DNA of 10,920 nucleotides, from positions 1 through 10,920 of the forward strand of contig JBBDNZ010000205.1 in assembly GCA_040877285.1 (NCBI GenBank). Reading direction: 5' to 3'. Under the pieces are notes generated by a model that searched no databases, was not told where the DNA came from, and saw only the letters and a list, made by a program, of their open reading frames with translations. Both the position numbers and the translations under genes were made by a program. Of the stretch, positions 1 through 6,798 are shown piece after piece (within the stretch, counting starts at the first letter, position 1; each line of letters starts with the position of its first letter). The DNA is from CANKHA01 sp040877285 (GTDB taxonomy: Bacteria; Pseudomonadota; Alphaproteobacteria; Rhizobiales; Xanthobacteraceae).

Positions 1-1
1 G

Positions 2-424
2 CACGTGCTGACCACCGCGCAGATTCCGCAGGAGATCGCCCGCCTGTTGACGGCCGCCGACCTTCAGGCGTGGCAGTTCCTGCTTATCGTCAACGTCATG
101 CTGCTCGTCGCCGGCAATTTCATGGAGCCGTCGGCGGTCATCCTCATCGTCTCCCCGATCGTGTTTCCCACCGCGATGCATCTCGGTATCGACCCGGTGC
201 ATCTCGGCATCATCTTCGTAGTCAACATGGAGATCGGGATGGTCACCCCGCCGGTCGGCCTGAACCTCTTCGTCGCCTCGGGCATCACCGGCATGCCGCT
301 CCTCCGCGTGGTGCGGGCGGCCTTTCCCTGGCTGCTGATCCTGCTCGGCTTCCTGATGGTAGCGACGTATGTGCCGGCGCTGTCGCTGTGGTTGCCAAAC
401 CTGCTGTTCGGGGCGGGAAGCTAA
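2..424 (+). CDS. TRAP transporter large permease, DctM-like (C-terminal part, 5' end outside window)
   Basis: This is the C-terminal third of the large membrane subunit of a tripartite ATP-independent periplasmic (TRAP) transporter, which imports organic acids or related solutes with an ion gradient and a periplasmic binding protein. The frame is open from base 2, and the GTG at 5 is probably internal, because DctM proteins have about 430 residues and only about 140 are visible. The visible part is very hydrophobic, with segments at about residues 23-38, 41-57, 65-93 and 108-131 counted from base 5. The motif VTPPVGLNLFV (residues 80-90) is characteristic of DctM C-termini. The small permease and binding-protein genes would lie upstream, outside the window. 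The substrate cannot be told. The gene converges on asd, with a palindrome between them. Confidence 0.88.
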   Translation, partial: HVLTTAQIPQEIARLLTAADLQAWQFLLIVNVMLLVAGNFMEPSAVILIVSPIVFPTAMHLGIDPVHLGIIFVVNMEIGMVTPPVGLNLFVASGITGMPLLRVVRAAFPWLLILLGFLMVATYVPALSLWLPNLLFGAGS

Positions 425-426
425 AA

Positions 427-505
427 AGCGAATAGCGAAATAGCGAGTAGCGAATAGTAAGCAATCGAATTGGCGCTATTCGCTATTCCCTACTCGCTAT
501 TCGCT
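427..505. terminator. Imperfect palindrome between convergent dctM-like gene and asd; possible bidirectional terminator or dispersed repeat
   Basis: Two arms, 427-457 and 476-505, are near reverse complements separated by an 18-nt loop. The outermost 12 nt and innermost 10 nt pair perfectly, and the middle 8-9 nt do not. The arms are built from a short AT-rich unit, AGCGAATAG with variants such as TAGCGAGTAG, repeated three to four times per arm. The element begins 2 nt after the permease stop and ends 4 nt before the asd stop codon on the other strand, so it fills the whole convergent gap. A role in stopping transcription from both sides is inferred from position and fold. It lacks the GC stem and T-run of a classic intrinsic terminator. 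Similar 'tagcgaatagcgag' strings occur, from memory, between genes in other Rhizobiales, so a dispersed repeat is equally likely. Confidence 0.55.
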
Positions 506-509
506 CGTC

Positions 510-1544
510 CTACGCCGCCTTGCGCTTCGGCTGGATCAGCTTGCGGTTGACCAGAACTTCGGCGATCTGGACGGCGTTCAGGGCCGCGCCCTTGCGCAGA
601 TTGTCGCAGACCACCCACAGCATCAGGCCGTTCTCGACCGTCGGGTCCTCGCGGATGCGGCTGATATAGGTGGCGTCCTCGCCGGCCGCCTCATAGGGCG
701 TGACGTAGCCGCCCGGCTCGTGCTTGTCGATCACCAGACAACCCGGCGCGTTGCGCAAAATCTCGCGCGCTTCGTCCGCCGAGATCGGCTGCTCGAATTC
801 CACATTCACCGCCTCGGAATGGCCGATGAAGACCGGCACGCGCACGCAGGTGGCGACCAGCTTGATCTTGGGATCCAAGATCTTCTTGGTCTCCATCATC
901 AGCTTCCACTCTTCCTTGGTGAAGCCGTCCTCCATGAAGACGTCGATCTGCGGAATGAGATTGAAAGCGATGCGCTTGGGAAACTGCTTGCTCTCGATGT
1001 CTTCCAGGGTGAACACCGCCTTGGTCTGCGAGAACAGCTCGTCCATCGCTTCCTTGCCGGCGCCGGAGACCGACTGATAAGTCGCCACCACCACGCGCTT
1101 GATCCTGGCCTTGTCGTGCAGCGGCTTGAGCGCCACCACGAGCTGCGCGGTCGAACAGTTCGGATTGGCGATTATGCCCTTCTTGCGGAAGCCGGCGATG
1201 GCGTCCGCGTTCACTTCCGGAACGATCAGCGGCACGTCGGGGTCCATACGCCAGACGGAGGAATTGTCGATCACCACCGCGCCCTGGGCGGCGATCTTCG
1301 GCGAGTATTCCTTCGACACCGCGCCGCCAGCCGACATCAAACAGATATCGACATCGGAAAAATCGAATTGCTCTAGCGCCTTCACCTTCAGCGTTTTTTC
1401 ACCAAAGGAGACCTCGACGCCGAGGCTGCGGCGCGAGGCGACGGCCACGACCTCGTCGGCGGGGAATTCCCGCTCGGCCAGGACATTGAGCATTTCGCGG
1501 CCCACGTTCCCGGTGGCGCCCACGACCGCGACTTTGTAACCCAT
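510..1544 (-). CDS. asd: Aspartate-semialdehyde dehydrogenase
   Basis: The enzyme converts aspartyl phosphate to aspartate semialdehyde with NADPH, the branch point to lysine, diaminopimelate, threonine and methionine, in the cytoplasm. The protein has 344 residues, a normal length. The N-terminal Rossmann motif GATGNVG is at residues 9-15. The catalytic cysteine is Cys130 in NPNCSTAQ, followed by the QSVSGAG loop (157-163). The substrate-side CVRVP (Arg235) and GHSEAV (His242) motifs are both present. All key residues look intact. The start is supported by GGAG about 8 nt upstream of the ATG on the minus strand. asd is transcribed away from the unknown membrane-protein gene at 1684 and towards the dctM-like gene. 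Proximity to leuB puts two amino-acid biosynthesis genes on the same strand, though two forward genes separate them. Confidence 0.97.
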   Translation of the reverse strand: MGYKVAVVGATGNVGREMLNVLAEREFPADEVVAVASRRSLGVEVSFGEKTLKVKALEQFDFSDVDICLMSAGGAVSKEYSPKIAAQGAVVIDNSSVWRMDPDVPLIVPEVNADAIAGFRKKGIIANPNCSTAQLVVALKPLHDKARIKRVVVATYQSVSGAGKEAMDELFSQTKAVFTLEDIESKQFPKRIAFNLIPQIDVFMEDGFTKEEWKLMMETKKILDPKIKLVATCVRVPVFIGHSEAVNVEFEQPISADEAREILRNAPGCLVIDKHEPGGYVTPYEAAGEDATYISRIREDPTVENGLMLWVVCDNLRKGAALNAVQIAEVLVNRKLIQPKRKAA

Positions 1545-1635
1545 TGTTCACTCTCCGGCAAAATTCCCCGGTCCGCGGCGTGGCGGATAAACCAAGGAGG
1601 AAGCGCTTCTAAGCGAGAAAGACCGCAAAGACAAC

Positions 1636-1657
1636 GGCCGGCCCTCGAAGGCCGGCC
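1636..1657. other. Perfect 8-bp hairpin in the asd / 1684 divergent intergenic region
   Basis: GGCCGGCC at 1636-1643 is repeated at 1650-1657 with 6 nt (CTCGAA) between. Because GGCCGGCC is its own reverse complement, this forms an 8-bp stem with a 6-nt loop and is also a direct repeat. It lies about 92 nt upstream of the asd start and 27 nt upstream of the start of the unknown gene at 1684, within a 139-bp divergent region (1545-1683). No T-run follows on either strand, so it does not look like an intrinsic terminator. It could be an operator or leader structure, or simply chance in GC-rich DNA. I see no convincing -35/-10 pair in the rest of this region. Confidence 0.35.
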
Positions 1658-1683
1658 AAAACGGCGGCGCGAACGGAGTTATC

Positions 1684-2697
1684 ATGTCGATTACGGACAT
1701 TGCGGTGGGGCGCATGACGCGCCCTGCCGGGTCTTTTGGGGTGCGCCGGACGCCGCCCGCGCCCGCCATATCACAGCCAAAGAGCCGCTTCGATTGGAAC
1801 CTTGCGCGCGCCCGGCTCGGCCTGGTTAAGGCCCGGCTGGCCGCTCGCCTGGAAATCCTCGCGCTCTCGTTCACGCCCCGACCGAGGAAAATCCAGGCGG
1901 AGGAGGCCGCCGCGCACGCGCTCTTGCGATCGGATGTCAGCGCCACTGGCGTGCGCCTTCTGGCTTATCTCGGCGCGCTCGCGGTGCTGGCCGTAGGCAT
2001 CGCCGAGATTCTCCGCACAGCTCCCGAAAGCGGAGCGATTCAATCCAAGGCGCCCGCGGAATGGATCGATGTGGCCAGATCGTACGCCCCTTTTGCGCTG
2101 CCCATGTCCGAACTCGCCGACAGCGGCTACAGCTACGGCATGCGCCGCCATACCGCCGGCGGCGGACGCCGGGACATCATGACGTGGGGTGAATTGGAGA
2201 GCCGGACGCCGCATCTCATGGTCGAGATTTACCGGCCCGGCGACGAGATTGCGCGCTTTGGCTCCGCCCAGCGCGAGATAGCCGCGCGGACGGACGGTCT
2301 TGTCTCTGCCATGGACGTCACGCCGGCCGGACGCATGGAGAGCAAATTCGGGCCGGTGTCGCTGGTCGAATTCACCGTCCAACAGGAACCGGCGCGGTAT
2401 TGTCTTGGCTTCGCGCGGCCGTTCGATCAGCCGCGCCTGCAAATCGTCGGCTGGTATTGCACGAGTGGGTCCAAGGAGACGGCGCGCGATGTTGCCGCCT
2501 GCGCGCTTGACCGCCTGACGCTGCTGGCCGCGGGCGGCGATGCCAGGGTCGGCGAATTATTCGCGCGCGCCGAACTCAAGCGCAATTTCTGCGGGCAAAG
2601 AAGCCCGCTTTTCGCCGCCACGCCCAAGCTCGGGCCGAGCGCCGCTATTGGCCCGGATACGAAGATGCGCGGCCATATCGGCGCCAGCCGACCTTAA
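1684..2697 (+). CDS. Unrecognised single-pass membrane protein
   Basis: I do not recognise this 337-residue protein. The start ATG has GGAG (1675-1678) 5 nt upstream. Residues 1-85 are basic and rich in Arg, Ala and Pro, with a leucine-rich amphipathic stretch at about 40-62. One strongly hydrophobic segment (about 88-110, containing LLAYLGALAVLAVGIAEIL) predicts a single membrane span. By the positive-inside rule the basic N-terminus would be cytoplasmic and residues 115-337 periplasmic. The C-terminal part has four cysteines (240, 259, 273, 303) and mixed alpha/beta character, so disulfide bonds are possible. Signs that it is coding are the ribosome site, the membrane segment and the long open frame, although antisense frames are also open, as is usual in GC-rich DNA. 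It is divergent from asd and 100 nt upstream of the secreted-protein gene at 2798. No function is assigned. Confidence 0.72.
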   Translation: MSITDIAVGRMTRPAGSFGVRRTPPAPAISQPKSRFDWNLARARLGLVKARLAARLEILALSFTPRPRKIQAEEAAAHALLRSDVSATGVRLLAYLGALAVLAVGIAEILRTAPESGAIQSKAPAEWIDVARSYAPFALPMSELADSGYSYGMRRHTAGGGRRDIMTWGELESRTPHLMVEIYRPGDEIARFGSAQREIAARTDGLVSAMDVTPAGRMESKFGPVSLVEFTVQQEPARYCLGFARPFDQPRLQIVGWYCTSGSKETARDVAACALDRLTLLAAGGDARVGELFARAELKRNFCGQRSPLFAATPKLGPSAAIGPDTKMRGHIGASRP

Positions 2698-2797
2698 GCC
2701 CCGCGCCCGAGAAGCCGCTGCCAGCCTGCGAATTGACATGGCGCGCCGGGCCAAAGGCGGCTAGACTTCGTTTAACAGTCGATGTTGCGAGGAAGCC

Positions 2798-3157
2798 ATG
2801 CGCTGGAAAAGTTCCCCCGTCCTCTTGTCTGGCCTGATGGCCGCCGCTTTGGCGCTTGCCGCCGCGCCGGTCGAGGCGCAGACAAAGAAAAAACCCGTTG
2901 TCTACGGTAATGCGGGCACGCACTACACCATCGTCGATGAAGACGGGCGGACGCGCACCCGCATCATCGTGCAGAAGCGCTCCTTCCTCGACGGCGGCAC
3001 GGAAGTTCTTCCCGGCCAGCGCAAATACACCGACTACGTCTTTCCGCCCGGCTATTCGCCCACCAGCGCGATCGATGGAACCGTCGGCGGCGGCATCCGC
3101 TCGCCGCTGCCCGGGCCGTGGGACTTGCCCGGCCGTGACAATCCTTATCCTTGGTAA
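2798..3157 (+). CDS. Small secreted (periplasmic) protein of unknown function
   Basis: The gene encodes 119 residues. The N-terminus is a clear Sec signal peptide: positive MRWK, a hydrophobic core at residues 8-23, and a likely cleavage site V-E-A|Q after Ala27. The mature protein of about 92 residues is basic near its start (TKKK), then has alternating short strands and many Gly and Pro residues towards the C-terminus (SPLPGPWDLPGRDNPYPW). It has no cysteine and no lipobox, so it is probably soluble in the periplasm. AGGA (2790-2793) lies 4 nt before the ATG, a convincing ribosome site. I recognise no named family. The stop codon is only 5 nt from the leuB stop on the other strand. The 100 nt upstream (2698-2797) hold no gene and no well-spaced promoter that I can see. 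Confidence 0.75.
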   Translation: MRWKSSPVLLSGLMAAALALAAAPVEAQTKKKPVVYGNAGTHYTIVDEDGRTRTRIIVQKRSFLDGGTEVLPGQRKYTDYVFPPGYSPTSAIDGTVGGGIRSPLPGPWDLPGRDNPYPW

Positions 3158-3162
3158 GCTGA

Positions 3163-4275
3163 CTACCCCACAAGCTTTTCCATCTCGCCCACGATCGCCT
3201 CGCCCATCTGCGAGGTGCTGACGGCTGTTGCGCCCGGCGATCCGATATCGGCGGTGCGCAGGCCCTTGGCCAGCGCCGCGGCAATGGCCTGATCGACGAG
3301 ATCGGCTTCCCTGACCATGTTGAAAGAGTAGCGCAGCGCCATGCCGAAGGAGGCGATCATGGCGATCGGATTGGCCACGCCCTTGCCGGCGATGTCCGGC
3401 GCCGAGCCGTGCACCGGCTCGTACATGGCTTTGCGCTTCTTGCTCTTGGCATCGACCTCGCCGAGCGAGGCCGAAGCCAGCATGCCGAGCGAGCCGGTGA
3501 GCATGGCGGCGACGTCGGACAGCATGTCGCCGAACAGATTGTCGGTGACGATGACGTCGAACTGCTTGGGATTGCGCACGAGCTGCATGCCGCCGGCATC
3601 CGCCAGCATGTGCTCAAGCTGCACGTCTTTGTATTCGCGCTGATGCACCTGGGTGACCACCTCGTTCCACAGCACGCCGGTCTTCATCACATTGCGCTTG
3701 TCCATCGAGGTCACTTTGTTGCGCCGCTTGCGCGCCAATTCGAAGGCGACACGGGAGATGCGCTCAATCTCGTAGGTATCGTAGACCTGGGTGTCGATCG
3801 CGCGTTTTTGCCCATTGCCGAGGTCGGTGATCGTCTTTGGCTCGCCGAAATAGACGCCGCCGGTGAGTTCCCGCAAGATAACGATGTCGAGACCCTCGAC
3901 CAGCTCGCGCTTGAGACTCGAGGCGTCTGCGAGCGCCGGATAGACAACGGCCGGGCGGATGTTGGCGAATAGCCCGAGATCCTTGCGCAGCCGCAACAGC
4001 CCCGCCTCCGGGCGCACGTCGAAGGGCACCTTGTCCCATTTCGGCCCGCCGACCGCGCCGAAGATCACCGCGTCGGCGGCCTGAGCCTTGGTCATGGTTT
4101 CGTCGGTGATGGCGACGCCGTGGGCGTCGTAGCAGCAGCCGCCCACCAGCGCTTCCTCGGTCGCGAAGGAACCGAGGCCCTTCTTATTCATGAAAGAGAC
4201 GAGGCGCTTCACCTCGGCCATGACCTCGGGGCCGATGCCGTCGCCGGGGAGCAGCAGGAGATGATAGGCGGCCAT
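3163..4275 (-). CDS. leuB: 3-isopropylmalate dehydrogenase
   Basis: The enzyme catalyses the NAD-dependent oxidation and decarboxylation of (2R,3S)-3-isopropylmalate to 2-oxoisocaproate, the third step specific to leucine synthesis, in the cytoplasm. The 370-residue length is normal. Family signatures appear in order: PGDGIGPEV (10-18), the substrate-binding LRKDLGLFANIRP (96-108, with Arg97 and Arg107), RELTGGVYFG (135-144, Arg135 and Tyr142), and MDKRNVMKTG (191-200, catalytic Lys193). The metal-binding aspartates are Asp226, and Asp250 and Asp254 in DNLFGDMLSD. The NAD-binding EPVHGSAPDIAGKG follows at 286-299. No key residue is missing. A GAGG lies about 9 nt upstream of the ATG. leuB is divergent from the NADH dehydrogenase gene and converges with the secreted-protein gene, 5 nt apart. 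leuC and leuD are not in the window. Confidence 0.97.
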   Translation of the reverse strand: MAAYHLLLLPGDGIGPEVMAEVKRLVSFMNKKGLGSFATEEALVGGCCYDAHGVAITDETMTKAQAADAVIFGAVGGPKWDKVPFDVRPEAGLLRLRKDLGLFANIRPAVVYPALADASSLKRELVEGLDIVILRELTGGVYFGEPKTITDLGNGQKRAIDTQVYDTYEIERISRVAFELARKRRNKVTSMDKRNVMKTGVLWNEVVTQVHQREYKDVQLEHMLADAGGMQLVRNPKQFDVIVTDNLFGDMLSDVAAMLTGSLGMLASASLGEVDAKSKKRKAMYEPVHGSAPDIAGKGVANPIAMIASFGMALRYSFNMVREADLVDQAIAAALAKGLRTADIGSPGATAVSTSQMGEAIVGEMEKLVG

Positions 4276-4403
4276 TCGCGTTGCCTCGTCGTGAACTCGA
4301 CTGGATCGCGGCGATTGCTAATGGGCGGAGTGCCGGTTGGCAAGGCGACCAAAGTGGCGCTACCGGATTCGGCGCCGAAGGCTATGATGCCGCGAACGAA
4401 AGC

Positions 4404-4408
4404 GGAGG
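4404..4408 (+). promoter_or_regulatory. Shine-Dalgarno site that decides the NADH dehydrogenase start
   Basis: GGAGG lies 5 nt upstream of GTG 4414 and 2 nt upstream of GTG 4411. It is the strongest ribosome site in the leader between leuB and the flavin-binding motif. The in-frame ATGs at 4321, 4384 and 4387 have weaker or no such site; the best is GAAGG at 4377-4381, 5 nt before ATG 4387. Confidence 0.55.
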
Positions 4409-4413
4409 CCGTG

Positions 4414-5673
4414 GTGGAAAATCGTCCCCGCGTGATCATCGTCGGCGCCGGGTTCGGCGGGCTGGAGGCCGCCAAGGCGCTTGCCCGCGCGCCCGTGGAC
4501 CTCACCATCATCGACCGGCACAATCACCACTGCTTTCAGCCGCTGCTCTATCAGGTGGCGACGGCGGCATTGTCGCCCGCCGAAGTGGCCTGGCCGATCC
4601 GCCACATCCTGCGGGGACAGCGCAACGCCACCGTGCTGATGGCCGAGGTACAGGGCGTGGACACCGCCGGACGGCGCGTTCTTACCAATGCCGGGCCGTT
4701 TGCCTACGACACTCTCGTGCTCGCCACCGGCGCCACGCATTCCTATTTCGGCCACGACGAATGGGCGAAATACGCGCCCGGCCTCAAATACATCGAGGAT
4801 GCGCTGCGCATCCGCCGCGACATGCTGATCGCCTTCGAGAAGGCGGAACTGGCCAAGGACGACGCCGGGCGGCGGCGCCTGCTCACCTTCGTCATCGTCG
4901 GCGGCGGCGCCACCGGCGTGGAAATGGCCGGCGCCTTCGCGGAGATTGCGCGTCTGATCCTGGTCAAGGATTTCCGCCGCATCGATCCCAGCACCGCCCG
5001 CATCGTGCTGATCGAGGCCGGGCCGCGCATCCTGCCGGCCTTGTCCGAAGACCTTTCCGGCTATGCGCACCGCGCGCTGGAACGCATGGGCGTGGACATC
5101 ATCACGTCCACGCGCGTGACCCAATGCGACGCGGGCGGCGTCGATCTGGAACGGGGGCGCATCGATGCCGGCACCATCGTCTGGGCCGCCGGCGTCGTCG
5201 CTTCGCCCGCCGCGAAATGGCTCGGCGCGGCGCATGACCGCGCCGGACGCGTCACCGTCGGCCCCGATCTGTCGGTGCCGGGCCAGCCGGAAGTTTTTGT
5301 CGTCGGCGACACCGCCGCGGTGACGGACAAGACCGGACGCCCGGTCCCCGGCGTCGCGCCCGCGGCCAAGCAGATGGGCCGCTACGTTGGCAAGCTGATC
5401 GCCCGGCGCATCGCCGGCAAGCCGTCGCCGCCGTTCCGCTACCGCCACATGGGCGATTTCGCCGCCGTCGGCCGGCGCGCAGCCATCGTGAGCTTGTTCG
5501 GATTCGACCTGAAGGGTTTCATCGCCTGGCTGATCTGGGGCGCGGCGCACATCTATTTTCTGATCGGCTTGAAGAACCGCTTCATCGTCGCCTTCACCTG
5601 GCTGTGGGATTACGTCACCTTTCAGCGTGGCGCGCGGCTGATCACCGGGGTGCCGCCGGCGGAGCGGAAGTAA
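4414..5673 (+). CDS. Type II NADH dehydrogenase (NAD(P)/FAD-dependent oxidoreductase, NDH-2 family)
   Basis: This is a single-subunit flavoprotein of the NDH-2 family, which oxidises NADH and reduces quinone at the inner membrane without pumping protons. From the GTG at 4414 the protein has 419 residues. It has an FAD-binding GAGFGG (11-16), HNHHCFQPLLYQVATAALSP (35-54), which is typical of the family, a second dinucleotide motif GGGATGVE (163-170), the FAD motif VFVVGDTA (294-301) and APAAKQMG (315-322). The C-terminal amphipathic membrane-anchoring region is at about 365-410. I chose GTG 4414 because GGAGG (4404-4408) lies 5 nt upstream and the N-terminus then matches the family's short leader. 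ATG 4387, with AAGG upstream, is a fair alternative. The frame stays open back to 4120 inside leuB, which I regard as spurious. The electron acceptor is inferred, not seen. Confidence 0.9.
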   Translation: MENRPRVIIVGAGFGGLEAAKALARAPVDLTIIDRHNHHCFQPLLYQVATAALSPAEVAWPIRHILRGQRNATVLMAEVQGVDTAGRRVLTNAGPFAYDTLVLATGATHSYFGHDEWAKYAPGLKYIEDALRIRRDMLIAFEKAELAKDDAGRRRLLTFVIVGGGATGVEMAGAFAEIARLILVKDFRRIDPSTARIVLIEAGPRILPALSEDLSGYAHRALERMGVDIITSTRVTQCDAGGVDLERGRIDAGTIVWAAGVVASPAAKWLGAAHDRAGRVTVGPDLSVPGQPEVFVVGDTAAVTDKTGRPVPGVAPAAKQMGRYVGKLIARRIAGKPSPPFRYRHMGDFAAVGRRAAIVSLFGFDLKGFIAWLIWGAAHIYFLIGLKNRFIVAFTWLWDYVTFQRGARLITGVPPAERK

Positions 5674-5678
5674 TGGCT

Positions 5679-5833
5679 CTTCCCCTCGCCCCTTGTGGGA
5701 GACGGTGAATCGCCGGGCGTAGCGAAGACGAGCCGGGTGAGGAGTGGGCATGCACGGCATTGTTGACCCCTCACCCGCCTCGCCGCTTAACAGCGGCTCG
5801 GCACCCGCTCCCCGCAAGCGGGGCGAGGGGAAG
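5679..5833. repeat. Palindromic intergenic repeat between convergent NADH dehydrogenase gene and mutM
   Basis: The 165-nt gap is almost filled by one palindromic element. The outer arms CTTCCCCTCGCCCC (5679-5692) and its exact reverse complement (5820-5833) pair over 14 nt. An inner pair, CGGGTGAGG (5734-5742) and CCTCACCCG (5769-5777), matches over 9 nt, and shorter partial matches lie between. It starts 5 nt after the oxidoreductase stop and ends 5 nt before the mutM stop on the other strand. Units of the form 'CCCTC-CCCC-TTGTGGGAGAGGGTG...CCGGGTGAGGGG' are, from memory, a dispersed non-coding repeat abundant in alphaproteobacterial genomes. It may end transcription from both sides or protect 3' ends, but no T-run is seen. 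It holds no open frame that I would call a gene. Confidence 0.7.
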
Positions 5834-5838
5834 AAAAG

Positions 5839-6720
5839 CTACTTCTGACAACTCGGACAGTAAAAAGTGGAGCGCCCACCCTGCACGATGCGCTTGATCC
5901 TGCCCTTGCAGCCGCGCGTCGGGCACGGCTCGCCCTCGCGGTCGTAGACGCGGAAATTGTGCTGGAAGTCGCCAAGCTCCCCGTCGGTGCGGCGATGATC
6001 GCGCAGCGAAGACCCGCCGGCTTCGATGGCGTCTTTGAGCACCGCCTTGATGGCTTCGACCAGCGCGCGCGCAAGCGCGTTAGGCTCGCCCGATTTCGCC
6101 GCAATGGTCGAGGCCATGCGCTTGGGCGACAAGTGCGCGCGGTGCAGCGCCTCGCAGACATAGATGTTGCCGAGCCCGGCGACGACCTTCTGGTCGCTTA
6201 GCGCGGCTTTGAGCGACGTCTTCTTGCCCTTGCAGGCGCGCGCCAGCATGGTCGCGTCGAATGCGTTGCCGAGCGGCTCGGGGCCGAGCCCCTGAAGCAG
6301 CGGCTCCCGCTCGAGCGCGGCGCGCGCGACAATCTTCATCATCCCGAACCGGCGCGGATCGTTGAAGGTGACGGTCGCCCCCGATGACATATGGAACACG
6401 ACGTGATCGTGCTTTTCGTCCTTCGCCTGCTCGAAATAGCGCGGGTCGCCGAGCAATTGCTGCCCGTTGCGGCGCACGCGAAACGAGCCGGACATGCCCA
6501 GATGCATCAGCAGCACGTCGCCGGAGGAGAGATCGGCCAGCAGATATTTGGCGCGCCGGCCGAGGCCGGTGATGGTCTTGCCCTCCAGGCGCTGGGCGAA
6601 ATCCTTCGGCAGCGGCCAGCGCAGGTCGCGGCGGCGCACCTCAACTTTGACGATGCGCGCGCCGTCCATCACCGGCTCCAGGCCGCGCCGCACCGTCTCG
6701 ACTTCCGGGAGTTCGGGCAT
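5839..6720 (-). CDS. mutM: Formamidopyrimidine-DNA glycosylase (Fpg/MutM)
   Basis: This bifunctional glycosylase/AP lyase removes 8-oxoguanine and formamidopyrimidines from oxidised DNA. I chose the start at 6720 because the protein then begins MPELPEVET, whose Pro2 becomes the N-terminal catalytic nucleophile and whose Glu3 is the conserved acid. The frame extends 35 codons upstream, but starting there would bury the proline. The protein has 293 residues, within the family range. It also shows Lys58 (RRAKYLL), LMHLGMSG (71-78), NDPRRFG (120-126) and GLGNIYVCE (182-190). The C-terminal zinc finger has Cys266-x4-Cys271 and Cys288-x2-Cys291, with DNA-contacting Arg283 in GGRSTFYC. All catalytic elements look intact. 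GGAG lies about 9 nt upstream. The gene is divergent from ubiE, with 78 nt between starts that must hold both promoters. Confidence 0.97.
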   Translation of the reverse strand: MPELPEVETVRRGLEPVMDGARIVKVEVRRRDLRWPLPKDFAQRLEGKTITGLGRRAKYLLADLSSGDVLLMHLGMSGSFRVRRNGQQLLGDPRYFEQAKDEKHDHVVFHMSSGATVTFNDPRRFGMMKIVARAALEREPLLQGLGPEPLGNAFDATMLARACKGKKTSLKAALSDQKVVAGLGNIYVCEALHRAHLSPKRMASTIAAKSGEPNALARALVEAIKAVLKDAIEAGGSSLRDHRRTDGELGDFQHNFRVYDREGEPCPTRGCKGRIKRIVQGGRSTFYCPSCQK

Positions 6721-6798
6721 GGCTAATGGCTCCGGTGCCAGACATAGCGCGGTGCGCCCATCCGCGCTATGGTCCTCGCCGAAAAGGACAAAAGGCCG

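Noticed and set aside
1771..2442. 223-residue open frame antisense to the unknown membrane-protein gene
   Set aside because: The sense frame is longer, has a good ribosome site and a clear membrane span. The antisense product is Arg/Gly-rich with none of these.
2733..2767. TTGACA (2733-2738) and TAGACT (2762-2767) as a promoter for the secreted-protein gene
   Set aside because: The spacing between the hexamers is 23 nt, too far from the usual 16-18, and alphaproteobacterial -10 elements are poorly defined. I would not call it.
4120..4413. In-frame extension of the NADH dehydrogenase frame upstream into leuB (517 residues)
   Set aside because: It overlaps the leuB 5' end on the opposite strand, lacks a ribosome site at its start, and adds about 98 residues before the FAD motif that the family does not have.
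4360..5817. 485-residue open frame antisense to the NADH dehydrogenase gene
   Set aside because: The sense strand encodes a full, motif-complete oxidoreductase. The antisense product is low-complexity (Arg, Gly, Ala, His) and typical of shadow frames in GC-rich DNA.
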